A stretch of DNA of 64,000 bases from Moritella sp. PE36 (GCF_000170855.1 NZ_ABCQ01000015.1:1-64000); one strand, 5' to 3'. Positions 30,875 through 40,734 are shown, counted from the stretch's first letter. The notes: generated by a model not told the origin, from the letters alone. Numbers and translations: made by a program.

Positions 30875-32578
30875 CTAAAATAGAAAATAACGCTGCGCCA
30901 TAGGGAGAATACTAGCAGGCTCGCACACTAACAACTCGCCATTGGCACGTACTTGGTAGGTTTGGGAGTCCACTTCAATGGTCGGTAACCAATCGTTTAA
31001 TACCATGTCTGATTTTCGTAACTGGCGGCAATCTTTAACAACGCCAATCAGACTATTAAGCTGTAACTGCTCGGGAATACCATCTTTTTTCGCTTGCTGA
31101 GAAACAAACAACATAGAGGTATTCTGCGACGCGCGACCAAAACTACCAAACATAGGACGATAGTGAACTGGCTGTGGCGTTGGAATAGATCCATTCGGAT
31201 CGCCCATCGGCGCAGATGCGATCATGCCACCTTTGATAATTAAACTGGGCTTAACACCAAAAAATGCCGGTTTCCACAACACCAAATCGGCCAATTTACC
31301 CACTTCAACAGAACCGACCTCATGACTAATACCATGCGTGATGGCAGGGTTAATGGTGTACTTAGCCACATAACGCTTGATGCGGAAATTGTCATGATGT
31401 GGGGGATCTTGCGGCAGGCTGCCACGCTGAACTTTCATCTTATGGGCGGTTTGCCAAGTACGTGAGATCACTTCACCCACGCGTCCCATTGCTTGTGAAT
31501 CTGAGGCGATCATCGAAAATGCGCCCAGATCATGCAAAATGTCTTCTGCTGCAATCGTTTCACGACGAATACGCGACTCTGCAAAGGCCACATCTTCGGC
31601 AATAGACGGTGATAAATGATGACATACCATCAACATATCTAAATGTTCGTCAATTGTGTTCACCGTATAAGGGCGGGTAGGATTGGTCGATGACGGTAAG
31701 ATGTTGGATTCACCACAAGCACGAATAATATCTGGCGCATGACCGCCACCAGCACCTTCGGTATGGTAAGTATGAATAACACGATCGCCAATAGCATCTA
31801 AAGTGGATTCGACAAAGCCAGACTCATTTAAAGTATCGGTATGGATCGCCACTTGCACATCTGTTTCATCTGCAACCGTTAGACAGTTATCAATAGACGC
31901 CGGTGTCGTGCCCCAGTCTTCATGCAGTTTTAGGCCTATAGCCCCCGCTGCAATTTGTTCATGCAAAGGCGCTGGCACACTGGCATTACCTTTCCCTAAC
32001 AAACCAAAATTCATTGGGAAGTGATCAAGTGACTCCAACATGCGGTGAATATTCCATGGCCCTGGCGTACACGTTGTGGCATTGGTGCCCGTCGCAGGCC
32101 CAGTTCCGCCACCGATCATAGTGGTTATACCCGAGGTTAGCGCTTCATCAATTTGTTGTGGGCAAATAAAATGAATATGTGAATCAACGCCACCAGCAGT
32201 AATAATCGACCCTTCTGCGGCGATGATCTCGGTACCAGGACCAATAATAATATCAACGCCAGACTGTACGTCTGGATTACCGGCTTTGCCTATGCCGATA
32301 ATACGGCCATTTTTAACGCCGATATCCGCCTTAACAATGCCCCAATGATCGAGAATAACCGCATTGGTGATCACTAAATCAGGGGTGTATTTCGAGGTGA
32401 GCTGACTTTGACCTTGGCCATCACGAATAACCTTGCCACCGCCAAACTTAACTTCATCACCATAGCGGGTATAGTCATGCTCAACTTCTAACCACAGTTC
32501 TGTATCCGCTAATCGCAGTCTATCGCCTGTCGTTGGCCCAAACATTTCAGCGTAGGCTTGTCTTGAAAGCTTTGCCAT
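30875..32578 (-). CDS. ureC: Urease alpha subunit (catalytic)
   Basis: UreC hydrolyses urea at a di-nickel site. The His ligand pair is in [14 protein letters not shown], the carbamylated lysine is in [12 protein letters not shown], further histidines are in [10 protein letters not shown] and [15 protein letters not shown], and the mobile flap cysteine is in [10 protein letters not shown] metal aspartate lies in [13 protein letters not shown]. The length of 567 aa matches enteric and marine UreC. It starts immediately after ureB. Confidence 0.98.
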   Translation of the reverse strand: MAKLSRQAYAEMFGPTTGDRLRLADTELWLEVEHDYTRYGDEVKFGGGKVIRDGQGQSQLTSKYTPDLVITNAVILDHWGIVKADIGVKNGRIIGIGKAGNPDVQSGVDIIIGPGTEIIAAEGSIITAGGVDSHIHFICPQQIDEALTSGITTMIGGGTGPATGTNATTCTPGPWNIHRMLESLDHFPMNFGLLGKGNASVPAPLHEQIAAGAIGLKLHEDWGTTPASIDNCLTVADETDVQVAIHTDTLNESGFVESTLDAIGDRVIHTYHTEGAGGGHAPDIIRACGESNILPSSTNPTRPYTVNTIDEHLDMLMVCHHLSPSIAEDVAFAESRIRRETIAAEDILHDLGAFSMIASDSQAMGRVGEVISRTWQTAHKMKVQRGSLPQDPPHHDNFRIKRYVAKYTINPAITHGISHEVGSVEVGKLADLVLWKPAFFGVKPSLIIKGGMIASAPMGDPNGSIPTPQPVHYRPMFGSFGRASQNTSMLFVSQQAKKDGIPEQLQLNSLIGVVKDCRQLRKSDMVLNDWLPTIEVDSQTYQVRANGELLVCEPASILPMAQRYFLF

Positions 32579-32980
32579 CTATTTACCCTCATCCTTGTTC
32601 GTCGAACCATCCTTACTTTGCGGCTCATTCTTACTTTTAAGATCATTAACGCTGCCCATGACCTTGCCCTGAAAACCGTAAATCATGCGATTGCCACCAA
32701 AAGCAACTAATTCAACAGTACGGCTTTGTCCGGGTTCAAAACGGATCGCAGTACCCGCGGCAATATTAAGTCGAAAACCTAACGTCACGTCACGATCAAA
32801 AGTCAGCGCATCATTGGCTTCATAAAAATGGTAATGCGAACCAATCTGAATAGGGCGATCGCCAACGTTCGCCACCGAAATAGATACAGTAGGCATATCA
32901 GGATTTAGGGTTATGTGACCACTAGCGACTCTCATTTCGCCTGGGATCATACCTGTTCCGGTCTGTGTTTTATTCACCAT
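32579..32980 (-). CDS. ureB: Urease beta subunit
   Basis: UreB is the small structural subunit of urease. The signature [46 protein letters not shown]... is seen in part at residues 12-55, and the [16 protein letters not shown] segment at the end. The C-terminal 30 residues are an unusual charged Lys/Ser/Asp tail not typical of the family core. It lies between ureA and ureC. Confidence 0.96.
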   Translation of the reverse strand: MVNKTQTGTGMIPGEMRVASGHITLNPDMPTVSISVANVGDRPIQIGSHYHFYEANDALTFDRDVTLGFRLNIAAGTAIRFEPGQSRTVELVAFGGNRMIYGFQGKVMGSVNDLKSKNEPQSKDGSTNKDEGK

Positions 32981-32988
32981 AACAGTCC

Positions 32989-33291
32989 CTATATGATTGG
33001 TTCGTGAACGGTGACAAGCTTGGTACCATCAGGAAACATAGCTTCGACTTGCACATCAGAGATCATCTCAGGCACACCTTCCATCACTTGTTCCGCTGTT
33101 AACACTGTCCTGCCAAATGTCATTAATTCCGCCACGGTACGGCCATCACGTGCGCCTTCCATAATCGCAGCGCTAATAAGGGCAATAGATTCTGGATAAT
33201 TCAACTTAACACCACGCGCCAATCGACGCTCAGCCACTAAAGCCGCCGTAAACAACAATAATTTATCTTTCTCTCTCGGCGTTAATTCCAT
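32989..33291 (-). CDS. ureA: Urease gamma subunit
   Basis: UreA is the smallest urease subunit. The sequence has [23 protein letters not shown] at the start, [21 protein letters not shown] in the middle and [28 protein letters not shown] at the end, matching the family over its 100 aa. A 95-bp gap with no gene separates it from urtE; it may hold an internal promoter, but I see no clear one. Confidence 0.97.
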   Translation of the reverse strand: MELTPREKDKLLLFTAALVAERRLARGVKLNYPESIALISAAIMEGARDGRTVAELMTFGRTVLTAEQVMEGVPEMISDVQVEAMFPDGTKLVTVHEPII

Positions 33292-33386
33292 TTATGTCTC
33301 CGTTAGTATTAGATTACCAATGCTTTTTTGTATTTTTAGATTGTTTACACTACTGTGACATAGTTGTTAACTATTTAACACATACT

Positions 33387-34082
33387 TTACACGGTTAGAT
33401 ATTCTTGAATTAAATCATCGGTTAACATCGCCATCTCCCCCTTCGCGACGACACGGCCTCGGTCGAGTAAACAAAAGTTATCACCCACCTTTCTGGCAAA
33501 AGGTAATTTCTGTTCGACCAATAACACCGTTAAGCCAAGCTCTTGATTTAGTTTGCGAATAATGTCGCCAATTTCTTGCACTATGTTAGGTTGGATCCCC
33601 TCTGTCGGTTCATCGAGGATCAGCAATTGCGGGTTAATCACCAACGCGCGACCTATGGCTAATTGTTGCTGCTGACCACCAGATAAATCGCCACCGCGAC
33701 GATGCAACATTTCTTTTAACACCGGAAACAGCTGATAAATGAATTCTGGGATCTTACGGTCACCCTTGGCGCGAATGGGTAACCCTATCTGTAAATTTTC
33801 CTCCACGGTGAGCGATGAGAATATTTGTCGTCCTTGTGGTACGTAGCCCACCCCATGACGGGCACGACTTTCCGCTCTCAATGGCGCCATATCTTTACCT
33901 TGTAATAAGATCTCACCACTTTTAACCGGTAATAACCCCATCACACATTGCAGTAAGGTTGTTTTACCCACCCCATTACGACCCATTAACACCGTACATT
34001 TACCCTTTGGGATGTACATATCCAGGTCCCACAAGGTATGGCTTTCACCATAAAACTGATTAACACCTTTAATCGATAACAT
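33387..34082 (-). CDS. urtE: Urea ABC transporter ATP-binding protein UrtE
   Basis: The second ATPase of the UrtABCDE urea importer, of the LivF family. Walker A is GRNGVGKTTLL, the signature motif is DLSGGQQQQLAIG and Walker B is LLILDEPTEG. The phrase PTEGIQPNIVQEIGDIIRKL is characteristic of UrtE. Length 231 aa. It follows urtD with a 2-bp gap and precedes the urease structural genes. Confidence 0.95.
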   Translation of the reverse strand: MLSIKGVNQFYGESHTLWDLDMYIPKGKCTVLMGRNGVGKTTLLQCVMGLLPVKSGEILLQGKDMAPLRAESRARHGVGYVPQGRQIFSSLTVEENLQIGLPIRAKGDRKIPEFIYQLFPVLKEMLHRRGGDLSGGQQQQLAIGRALVINPQLLILDEPTEGIQPNIVQEIGDIIRKLNQELGLTVLLVEQKLPFARKVGDNFCLLDRGRVVAKGEMAMLTDDLIQEYLTV

Positions 34083-34084
34083 GG

Positions 34085-35053
34085 CTACTCTCCTAGATAA
34101 ACTTGTTTAACTTTGGCGTTATTTTGAATGTCAGTCATCGACCCTTCCGCTAATATACTGCCTTGATGTAATACCGAAACCGTACTGGCAATAGAGCGAA
34201 CAAAATCCATATCATGTTCAACCACAACCACTGAGTGATCACCCGCTAATGACGTCAGTAATTCTGCAGTACGATCCATCTCTTGGTGCGTCATCCCGGC
34301 AACAGGTTCATCGACTAACAGCAGTTTTGGTTTTTGCATTAACAACATACCAATTTCCAGCCATTGCTTTTGCCCGTGAGATAAACTGCCCGCATCCATT
34401 GCCGCTTGTTCTTGCAAGCCAATCAAGACTAATACCCGTTCAATTTCATCACGCTGTTCACCACTTAATTTGGCACGGAATACCGACCAAACGCTGCGCG
34501 TACCCGCCATTGATAACTCTAAATTCTGCCATACCGATAAACATTCAAATACTGTTGGTTTCTGGAATTTACGCCCCACCCCAGCATTGGCAATTTGCGC
34601 TTCATCCATCGTCAATAAATTAAGCTTTGAGCCTAACCAGACTTGCCCCGTATCAGGCTTGGTTTTACCGGTAATAATATCCATCATGGTAGTTTTACCC
34701 GCTCCATTAGGACCAATGATGCAACGTAACTCGCCTTCTTTGATGTATAAGTTAAGATCGTTAATCGCTTTGAAACCATCAAAAGACACGGATACGCCTT
34801 CTAAATACAACAGAATATTATGGCGGGTATCAATCAGTGGATTATGCGGCGGTTTCAAAAATTCAAATACCTGATCACGACGCGCAAACTGACTGACATT
34901 ATCGCGAATCTTTTTGGCTAACGGCGCGGTAAACCCTTGCTCATTCACTAGTGGGCTAGCGGCGATCTGCTGGTCAGTAAATTGTGAAGTTAAAACCGAT
35001 GCGCTATTCACCTGCCCATCCAATTCTGCATCCAATTGCTTAGGATCACTCAT
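34085..35053 (-). CDS. urtD: Urea ABC transporter ATP-binding protein UrtD
   Basis: The LivG-type ATPase of the urea importer. Walker A is GPNGAGKTTMMD, followed by the SLSHGQKQWLEIGMLL signature and Walker B LLLVDEPVAGMTHQEM, a string typical of UrtD. The N-terminal ~75 residues before the ATPase domain are longer than in most homologues and are hydrophilic and mostly disordered. The start overlaps the end of urtC by one base. Confidence 0.93.
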   Translation of the reverse strand: MSDPKQLDAELDGQVNSASVLTSQFTDQQIAASPLVNEQGFTAPLAKKIRDNVSQFARRDQVFEFLKPPHNPLIDTRHNILLYLEGVSVSFDGFKAINDLNLYIKEGELRCIIGPNGAGKTTMMDIITGKTKPDTGQVWLGSKLNLLTMDEAQIANAGVGRKFQKPTVFECLSVWQNLELSMAGTRSVWSVFRAKLSGEQRDEIERVLVLIGLQEQAAMDAGSLSHGQKQWLEIGMLLMQKPKLLLVDEPVAGMTHQEMDRTAELLTSLAGDHSVVVVEHDMDFVRSIASTVSVLHQGSILAEGSMTDIQNNAKVKQVYLGE

Positions 35054-36180
35054 CAGGTATTCTCCTTCGTCGCCAAGTTTTTGTTACGGATTTTTAGATC
35101 AGTAAACCAACCTGTCACCCCTTTTGGTAAAAACAACGTCGCTAAGACAAACAAACTACCCAGGGCAAATAACCACACTTCCGGTAACTCAATCGTGAAC
35201 CAACTTTTGGCATAATTAATTAACAACGCCCCAATGATCGCACCAAATAAAGTGGCGCGACCGCCAAGTGCAACCCAAACCACAATCTCAATCGAGTTAA
35301 GCGGTGAGAACTCCCCAGGATTAATGATACCGACTTGCGGCACATATAACGCACCTGCAATACCCGCGAGCATGGCTGATAAAATAAAGATCCCCAGTTT
35401 AAAGTTAGCCACGTTATAACCAATAAAACGTACCCGAGGTTCGGCATCGCGTATGGCCACAGCCACTTTACCTAAACGACTTGAAACCACTTTACGACAA
35501 GTCAGGTAACCCAAAATCAACGCGACCACCGACGCCATAAACAAGCTCACCTTCGTGGTGTCTGCTTGCAAGCTAAAACCAAGAATATCTTTAAAATCGG
35601 TCAAACCATTGTTCCCGCCAAAACCCATTTCATTACGGAAAAATGCCAGCATGAGGGCAAACGTTAAGGCTTGAGTCATGATCGAAAAATACACCCCAGA
35701 CACACGCGCTCGAAATGACAAGAAACCAAATACCAAAGCCAGTGTTGCCGGTACTAATACCACCATCAAACAAGCAAACCAGAACATGTCAAAACCTTGC
35801 CAAAACCACGGCAGTTCTTGCCAATCTAAGAACACCATAAAGTCAGGTAACTCAGGATGACCATACACCCCCCGATCGCCGATTTGGCGCATCAGGTACA
35901 TGCCCATGGCATAACCACCTAAGGCAAAAAATGCCCCGTGACCTAAGGTTAAAATACCTAAATAACCCCAGACTAAATCCACTGACATTGCCAATAACGC
36001 ATAAGTTAAATATTTACCTAACAAGGTAATAGTGTACGTTTCGATATGCAGAAAATGGCCTTGTGGCACCAGTAAATTAAGTGCGGGTACCAAAATTAAC
36101 AGCGTCGTCAGTAGCAGCATTAATAGCTGGCCACCACGGTCTGTTTTTAACATTGAATTAGCGAATAGCGCTTGTAACAT
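35053..36180 (-). CDS. urtC: Urea ABC transporter permease UrtC
   Basis: A LivM-type inner-membrane permease of the urea importer, with about ten hydrophobic helices. The motifs YALLAMSVDLVWGYLGILTLGHGAFFALGGYAMGMYLM and the GGNNGLTDF region are typical of UrtC. The 375-aa length is normal. It lies 3 bp after urtB. Confidence 0.93.
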   Translation of the reverse strand: MLQALFANSMLKTDRGGQLLMLLLTTLLILVPALNLLVPQGHFLHIETYTITLLGKYLTYALLAMSVDLVWGYLGILTLGHGAFFALGGYAMGMYLMRQIGDRGVYGHPELPDFMVFLDWQELPWFWQGFDMFWFACLMVVLVPATLALVFGFLSFRARVSGVYFSIMTQALTFALMLAFFRNEMGFGGNNGLTDFKDILGFSLQADTTKVSLFMASVVALILGYLTCRKVVSSRLGKVAVAIRDAEPRVRFIGYNVANFKLGIFILSAMLAGIAGALYVPQVGIINPGEFSPLNSIEIVVWVALGGRATLFGAIIGALLINYAKSWFTIELPEVWLFALGSLFVLATLFLPKGVTGWFTDLKIRNKNLATKENT

Positions 36181-36183
36181 GGG

Positions 36184-37401
36184 TTATTCCTCGGCCGCAC
36201 GACCACGTTGTGGAAAGAGTCCACGCGGGCGTTTTTGAATAAATAGGATAATGAATACCAGTACGATGATCTTAGCGAGTACCGCACCAGCCCAAGGTTC
36301 TAACAACTTGTTAAATAGACCTAAAGTTAAACCAGCAACCAAGGTACCCCACAGATTACCAACCCCACCAAATACCACGACCATAAACGAATCAATAATA
36401 TAGCTCTGGCCCATATTCGGTCCGACATTGGTTAATTGCGACAAGGCAACACCCGCAATACCAGCTACACCGGCACCTAAACCAAAGGTCATGGCATCAA
36501 CCCACTCCGAACGTACACCCATTGCCCGAGCCATCGAACGATTTTGTGATACCGCACGCACTTGTAAACCCAGTGGTGTTTTCTTTAATACAAAAATAAG
36601 TGTACAGAACACTAATAAACAGAAAATAATGATATAGAGGCGGTTATAAGTCAGTGCCAACATGGGATTAAACTCCAACATGCCGCTCATCCAATCGGGT
36701 GTCGATACCGAGCGGTTCAATGGCGAGAACACACTGCGGACTGCTTGCTGCAAGATAAGACTGATGCCAAAGGTGGCAAGTAAGGTTTCCAATGGACGGC
36801 CATAGAGAAAGCGGATCACCCCACGCTCAATGGCAATGCCTACTAAACCCGACACAAGAAAGGCCGCAGGGATCGAGAGTACTAACGATAAACCAATATT
36901 GTCCGGCATTAATTGCTGCATAACGTAAGTAGTATAAGCACCGAGCATGATCAGCTCACCATGCGCCATATTAATCACCCCCATCACCCCAAAGGTAATC
37001 GCCAGACCCAGACCCGCTAATGCCAACACCGAACCGAGACTCAAGCCAAAATACAAAGTTTCAAGGGTTGAATAGACTTTTTGACTTTGCGCATAACTGT
37101 CTAAGCCTCGTTGCGCGGCCTGACGTAAGTCATCATCAGCAGTGGTATTGACGATATTGTCCAGCGCACTAAACGCGGTCGGCTCTATCGAGTCTGCCAA
37201 TAAATGAACGGCGGCTAACAATTCAGTTTTGTCTTCTGATATCGCTGCGGTGCCTATGGCTAGCGCGAGTGTTAATGACGTTTTATTTTGCTCAACATCT
37301 TCAACAGCTAAGCGTTGACGCAATAAGGCTTGGATCGCAGGATCAACATTGCCCAATAAATCGTCTATTGCTTGCTCACGTAACGCGGCATCACTCGACA
37401 T
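36184..37401 (-). CDS. urtB: UrtB urea permease, C-terminal part (frameshifted)
   Basis: This part encodes the membrane domain of the LivH-type urea permease, with GLAITFGVMGVINMAHGELIMLGAYTTYV and GLGAGVAGIAGVALSQL as family landmarks. It is not a full protein: UrtB normally has a signal peptide and a large soluble N-terminal domain, and here that part is encoded in another frame just upstream. The coding frame in fact continues upstream of this ATG (LNNKLRKSIRLGIAKLDL precedes it), so the ATG at 37401 is not the native start. A run of five A bases on the coding strand at 37477-37481, where six would restore the frame, is the likely break. Confidence 0.85.
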   Translation of the reverse strand: MSSDAALREQAIDDLLGNVDPAIQALLRQRLAVEDVEQNKTSLTLALAIGTAAISEDKTELLAAVHLLADSIEPTAFSALDNIVNTTADDDLRQAAQRGLDSYAQSQKVYSTLETLYFGLSLGSVLALAGLGLAITFGVMGVINMAHGELIMLGAYTTYVMQQLMPDNIGLSLVLSIPAAFLVSGLVGIAIERGVIRFLYGRPLETLLATFGISLILQQAVRSVFSPLNRSVSTPDWMSGMLEFNPMLALTYNRLYIIIFCLLVFCTLIFVLKKTPLGLQVRAVSQNRSMARAMGVRSEWVDAMTFGLGAGVAGIAGVALSQLTNVGPNMGQSYIIDSFMVVVFGGVGNLWGTLVAGLTLGLFNKLLEPWAGAVLAKIIVLVFIILFIQKRPRGLFPQRGRAAEE

Positions 37402-37457
37402 TAAGTCTAATTTGGCGATACCTAAGCGAATGCTTTTACGTAATTTATTGTTAAGAG

Positions 37458-37892
37458 CTACTTTCTTGAAGTCGCGTTTTTGGCAATAACAACAGATTCT
37501 GTCAAGCCTTTCGCTGGCGCATCGGTATCGACGCTAGCCTCAGCATCAAAGGTAAATGTCGACGTTAACTTAATTGCTAATTGGCCAGTGGCATGATCAG
37601 CAATGAGAAATAAGGATTTTTGTTTTTTATGATAGAAAATACGACCTGAAAGTAAGTCGTTAAATAACTGTTTCGCTTGAGATGGACTTGGATATGCCTT
37701 TTGACTTAACCAATTTACCGCCGCTATTTTATTATCAAAGTTACGTTGAGAAAACTGTATCTCTACGTCTGAAAATGAATTAACCGCCGCCGCAGCCCAA
37801 CTCTTATTTACTGTACATAGCGATAATAAAAATATCAGCGCGGTAAAGCATAAAGTCGATGATGGCGATAATACACGGGCATATTTGTTCAT
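37458..37892 (-). CDS. urtB: UrtB N-terminal fragment (frameshifted)
   Basis: A signal peptide (residues about 1-34 from the ATG at 37892, ending SWAAAA) precedes a soluble domain with SFSDVEIQFSQRNFDNKIAAVNWLSQKAYPS and LFNDLLSGRIFYHKKQKSLFLI, the conserved start of UrtB. It ends at a premature stop at 37458 after a frame change near 37480. In the -1 frame the sequence continues RDFKKVALNNKLRK, which joins directly to the permease frame. A TTG at 37928 would add twelve residues. The two pieces are therefore one gene, broken or misread. Confidence 0.85.
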   Translation of the reverse strand: MNKYARVLSPSSTLCFTALIFLLSLCTVNKSWAAAAVNSFSDVEIQFSQRNFDNKIAAVNWLSQKAYPSPSQAKQLFNDLLSGRIFYHKKQKSLFLIADHATGQLAIKLTSTFTFDAEASVDTDAPAKGLTESVVIAKNATSRK

Positions 37893-37979
37893 AACCTTCC
37901 CTGTCAATGAGGATAACTTGCCATTCAAAGTAACCAGCGCTTATAACTGGTTACCTTGTACTTAAATACTAATCAGTCG

Positions 37980-39281
37980 TTACTTTGACGAGCCCGTACA
38001 CTTGCCTGTATCCACATTAAAACTACCGCACGACAAAGGTGCTAACCAGCTAGAATACAAGGGTTTTGAACTCGGTAAATAATCAGACCAAGCATCACCG
38101 GCTACCACACCCGTGGTTTCCCACACTGTTTCAAACTGGCCATTATCTTGAATTTCGCCCAGTAATACTGGTTTAGTGATGTGATGATTCGGCATCATAG
38201 TCGCGTAACCACCAGTTAAGTTAGGTACTGTCACCCCAATAATGGCATCTTGAACAGCTCTAGCATCCGTTGTACCCGCTTTCTCAACCGCTTTAGCCCA
38301 CATCTTAAAGCCGATGTAACTGGCTTCCATTGGATCATTGGTTACGCGATTTTCGTCTTTGGTAAATTTCTGCCACGTTGCAATAAATTCGTCATTAGCT
38401 TCTGTTTCAACACTCATGAAATAGTTCCATGCCGCTAAATGCCCCACCAACGCCGAGGTATCCATACCCGATAGTTCTTCTTCACCTACCGAGAACGCCA
38501 CCACAGGAATGTCTTCTGCAGATACTCCTTGTGAACCTAATTCTTTATAGAAAGGCACATTGGCGTCACCATTAATGGTCGAGACAACCGCGGTTTTTTT
38601 GCCTTTAGCGCCAAATTTCTTGATGTCAGAAACAATGGATTGCCAATCAGAATGACCGAATGGGGTATAATTGATCATGATATCGCTGTCTGCTACACCT
38701 TGAGATTTAAGGTATGCCACTAATATTTTATTGGTGGTACGTGGATAGACGTAATCGGTACCTGCTAGCACCCAGCGTTTGACATCCATTTCATTCATCA
38801 GGTAATCAACAGCAGGGATCGCTTGTTGGTTTGGCGCAGCACCGGTATAAAATACGTTTTTAGACGACTCTTCACCTTCATACTGCACGGGGTAAAATAA
38901 CAAACCATTAAGTTCTTCAAACACAGGTAACATAGATTTACGTGATACTGATGTCCAACCACCAAATACCACATCTACTTTCTCTTTCTCAATTAACTCA
39001 CGGGCTTTTTCAGCAAACAGTGGCCAGTTTGACGCAGGATCAACCACCACCGCTTCGAGTTGCTTACCTAATAGCCCACCTTGTTTGTTCTGCTCTTCAA
39101 TCATCATTAAGATAGTATCTTTTAATGTGGTTTCACTAATAGCCATCGTGCCTGAGAGTGAGTGCAATACGCCGACTTTAATGCTGTCTTCTGCCGCGAT
39201 AGCGCTAAATGAAGCAACACCCAATGTGAGTGCGACAATTGCTGCTAGGTGAGAAAATTTAGATTTGTTAAGTGTAAACAT
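37980..39281 (-). CDS. urtA: Urea ABC transporter substrate-binding protein
   Basis: UrtA is the periplasmic urea receptor of the importer. It has a signal peptide (about 1-29, ending SAIAA) and the family landmarks KVGVLHSLSGTMAISE, DPASNWPLFAEKARELI, VDVVFGGWTSVSRKSMLPVFE, GLLFYPVQYEGEESS and NVFYTGAAPNQQ. The 433-aa length fits. It is the first gene of the urt operon; a sigma-54-type promoter lies 37-53 bp upstream. Confidence 0.96.
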   Translation of the reverse strand: MFTLNKSKFSHLAAIVALTLGVASFSAIAAEDSIKVGVLHSLSGTMAISETTLKDTILMMIEEQNKQGGLLGKQLEAVVVDPASNWPLFAEKARELIEKEKVDVVFGGWTSVSRKSMLPVFEELNGLLFYPVQYEGEESSKNVFYTGAAPNQQAIPAVDYLMNEMDVKRWVLAGTDYVYPRTTNKILVAYLKSQGVADSDIMINYTPFGHSDWQSIVSDIKKFGAKGKKTAVVSTINGDANVPFYKELGSQGVSAEDIPVVAFSVGEEELSGMDTSALVGHLAAWNYFMSVETEANDEFIATWQKFTKDENRVTNDPMEASYIGFKMWAKAVEKAGTTDARAVQDAIIGVTVPNLTGGYATMMPNHHITKPVLLGEIQDNGQFETVWETTGVVAGDAWSDYLPSSKPLYSSWLAPLSCGSFNVDTGKCTGSSK

Positions 39282-39317
39282 GATTTAACTTCCTTATTAT
39301 GAACCTAACTCTAAATA

Positions 39318-39334
39318 GGCAATCGTTATGCCAG
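39318..39334 (-). promoter_or_regulatory. Sigma-54 promoter of urtA
   Basis: On the minus strand the segment CTGGCATAACGATTGCC has the sigma-54 layout TGGCAy-N5-TTGC: the GG and GC pairs are 12 bp apart, as required. The predicted start site would fall about 25 bp before the urtA ATG. It fits nitrogen control of urea uptake through NtrC. Confidence 0.65.
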
Positions 39335-39441
39335 TTCATAATCAGGTAGAAACAGAGAACATAAATACATAGTTAAAACAAGGATTTAAAACTGACCTTG
39401 AAGTTATAAAATAAAATGACCCACAAAATAATGTCAGTTAT

Positions 39442-39469
39442 TGGTGCAAATGAATTTATGCATGCACCA
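39442..39469. promoter_or_regulatory. Possible enhancer site of the urta promoter
   Basis: TGGTGCA at 39442-39448 and TGCACCA at 39463-39469 form a perfect 7-bp inverted repeat with a 14-bp spacer, about 110-150 bp upstream of the sigma-54 promoter. NtrC sites carry these half-sites in the reverse order (GCACCA then TGGTGC), so this is only a candidate. Confidence 0.35.
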
Positions 39470-39551
39470 CTAAAGGGATAATTAAATTTCGACCAATCGC
39501 GTTATTCCGACTAGCACTTTAGAACAAATAAAAATACAATGGACGCTCACT

Positions 39552-39651
39552 CATCGGGGTGCTGCTCGACTTTTTGTTAAAGAGTCACAGTGGCTGAGAT
39601 AACACCCGTAATAACTTGAACCAGATAATGCTGGCATAGGAATGAGATTCG
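39552..39651 (+). ncRNA. TPP riboswitch (THI element)
   Basis: The conserved thiamine-pyrophosphate aptamer strings are present in order: ATCGGGGTGC near 39553, CTGAGAT near 39594, ACACCCGT near 39602, TTGAACCAGATAATGCTGGCATAGG near 39614. It lies just upstream of thiB-thiP-thiQ, so the operon is switched off when TPP is high. The RBS (AGGAG at 39687-39691) for thiB follows 35 bp after the aptamer, which suggests control of translation. Confidence 0.93.
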
Positions 39652-39696
39652 ACTAACTGAGTCATAAGTTCTATGCTTCACATTCTAGGAGTATCC

Positions 39697-40710
39697 GTGA
39701 AGCACACGATCAAAAAACTAGCACTTTGCACTGCCCTACTTTTACCTTCGCTGTCATTACAAGTCGCTAACGCAGCTGACAAACCCGTATTAAATGTTTA
39801 TACCTACGATTCATTTGCATCCGATTGGGGCCCAGGTCCAAAAATAAAAACCGCGTTTGAAGCCGAGTGTAATTGCGAACTTAATTTAGTCGCACTCGAA
39901 GATGGGGTCAGTATTCTGAATCGTGTGAAACTCGAAGGTAAATATACGAAAGCAGACGTGCTATTAGGATTAGACAACAACCTGATGGCTGAAGCAGTAA
40001 AAACCAACCTGCTTGCACCTCATCAGCAAGATACCAGTAATTTATCACTGCCAAACGAATGGACGAATAAGTACTTTGTTCCATTCGATTATGGTCACTT
40101 TGCATTTATCTATGACAGTGAAAAACTGGCCAATCCACCAGCGAGTTTAGCTGAATTAGTTGAACGTAAAGACCTGAGCATTATCTATCAAGATCCACGT
40201 ACCAGCACACCGGGTCTTGGCTTTATGTTATGGGTAAAAGCAGTCTATGGTGATAAAGCACCACAAGCATGGCAACAAATTGCAGCTAAAACCGTCACCA
40301 TAACTAAGGGCTGGAGCCAAGCTTACGGCATGTTCTTAAAAGGCGAAGCGGACATGGTATTAAGCTATACCACATCACCGGCATACCACATGATCGCAGA
40401 GAAAGAATTCAAATATAAAGCAGCTGAATTCAGTGAAGGTCACTATCAACAAACAGAAGTGGTTGCGCGTTTAAAAGATGCAGCGAATCCTGAGTTAGCC
40501 GATCAATTCATGGCATTTGTGCTCACACCTGCGTTCCAAGATCTGATTGCAACAGGTAACTGGATGCTACCAGCTAAACAAGCTGCGGCACTACCAAGTG
40601 AGTTCGACCAATTAATTACGCCGGCAAAAACTTTAGAGTTCACACCAGAAGAAGTGGCTCAATCCCGTAAATCTTGGGTGAAGGAATGGCGTAACGCTGT
40701 TATCCAATAA
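39697..40710 (+). CDS. thiB: Thiamine ABC transporter substrate-binding protein
   Basis: ThiB (TbpA) is the periplasmic receptor for thiamine and its phosphates. A signal peptide (residues about 1-26, ending VANA) is followed by VLNVYTYDSFASDWGPGP, the family start, and later the ligand segment GWSQAYGMFLKGEADMVLSYTTSPAYH. The start is a GTG at 39697 with AGGAG five bases upstream; an ATG at 39673 is in frame but lies before the ribosome-binding site. It leads the thiBPQ operon under a TPP riboswitch. Confidence 0.95.
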   Translation: MKHTIKKLALCTALLLPSLSLQVANAADKPVLNVYTYDSFASDWGPGPKIKTAFEAECNCELNLVALEDGVSILNRVKLEGKYTKADVLLGLDNNLMAEAVKTNLLAPHQQDTSNLSLPNEWTNKYFVPFDYGHFAFIYDSEKLANPPASLAELVERKDLSIIYQDPRTSTPGLGFMLWVKAVYGDKAPQAWQQIAAKTVTITKGWSQAYGMFLKGEADMVLSYTTSPAYHMIAEKEFKYKAAEFSEGHYQQTEVVARLKDAANPELADQFMAFVLTPAFQDLIATGNWMLPAKQAAALPSEFDQLITPAKTLEFTPEEVAQSRKSWVKEWRNAVIQ

Positions 40711-40734
40711 TTAGTAAATAATTAATCAAAAATT

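Noticed and set aside
37462-37484. Programmed -1 frameshifting in urtB
   Set aside because: The site is C AAA AAC rather than the efficient A AAA AAC slippery heptamer, and I saw no clear downstream stimulatory structure. A deletion or sequencing error is simpler, so I do not call recoding.
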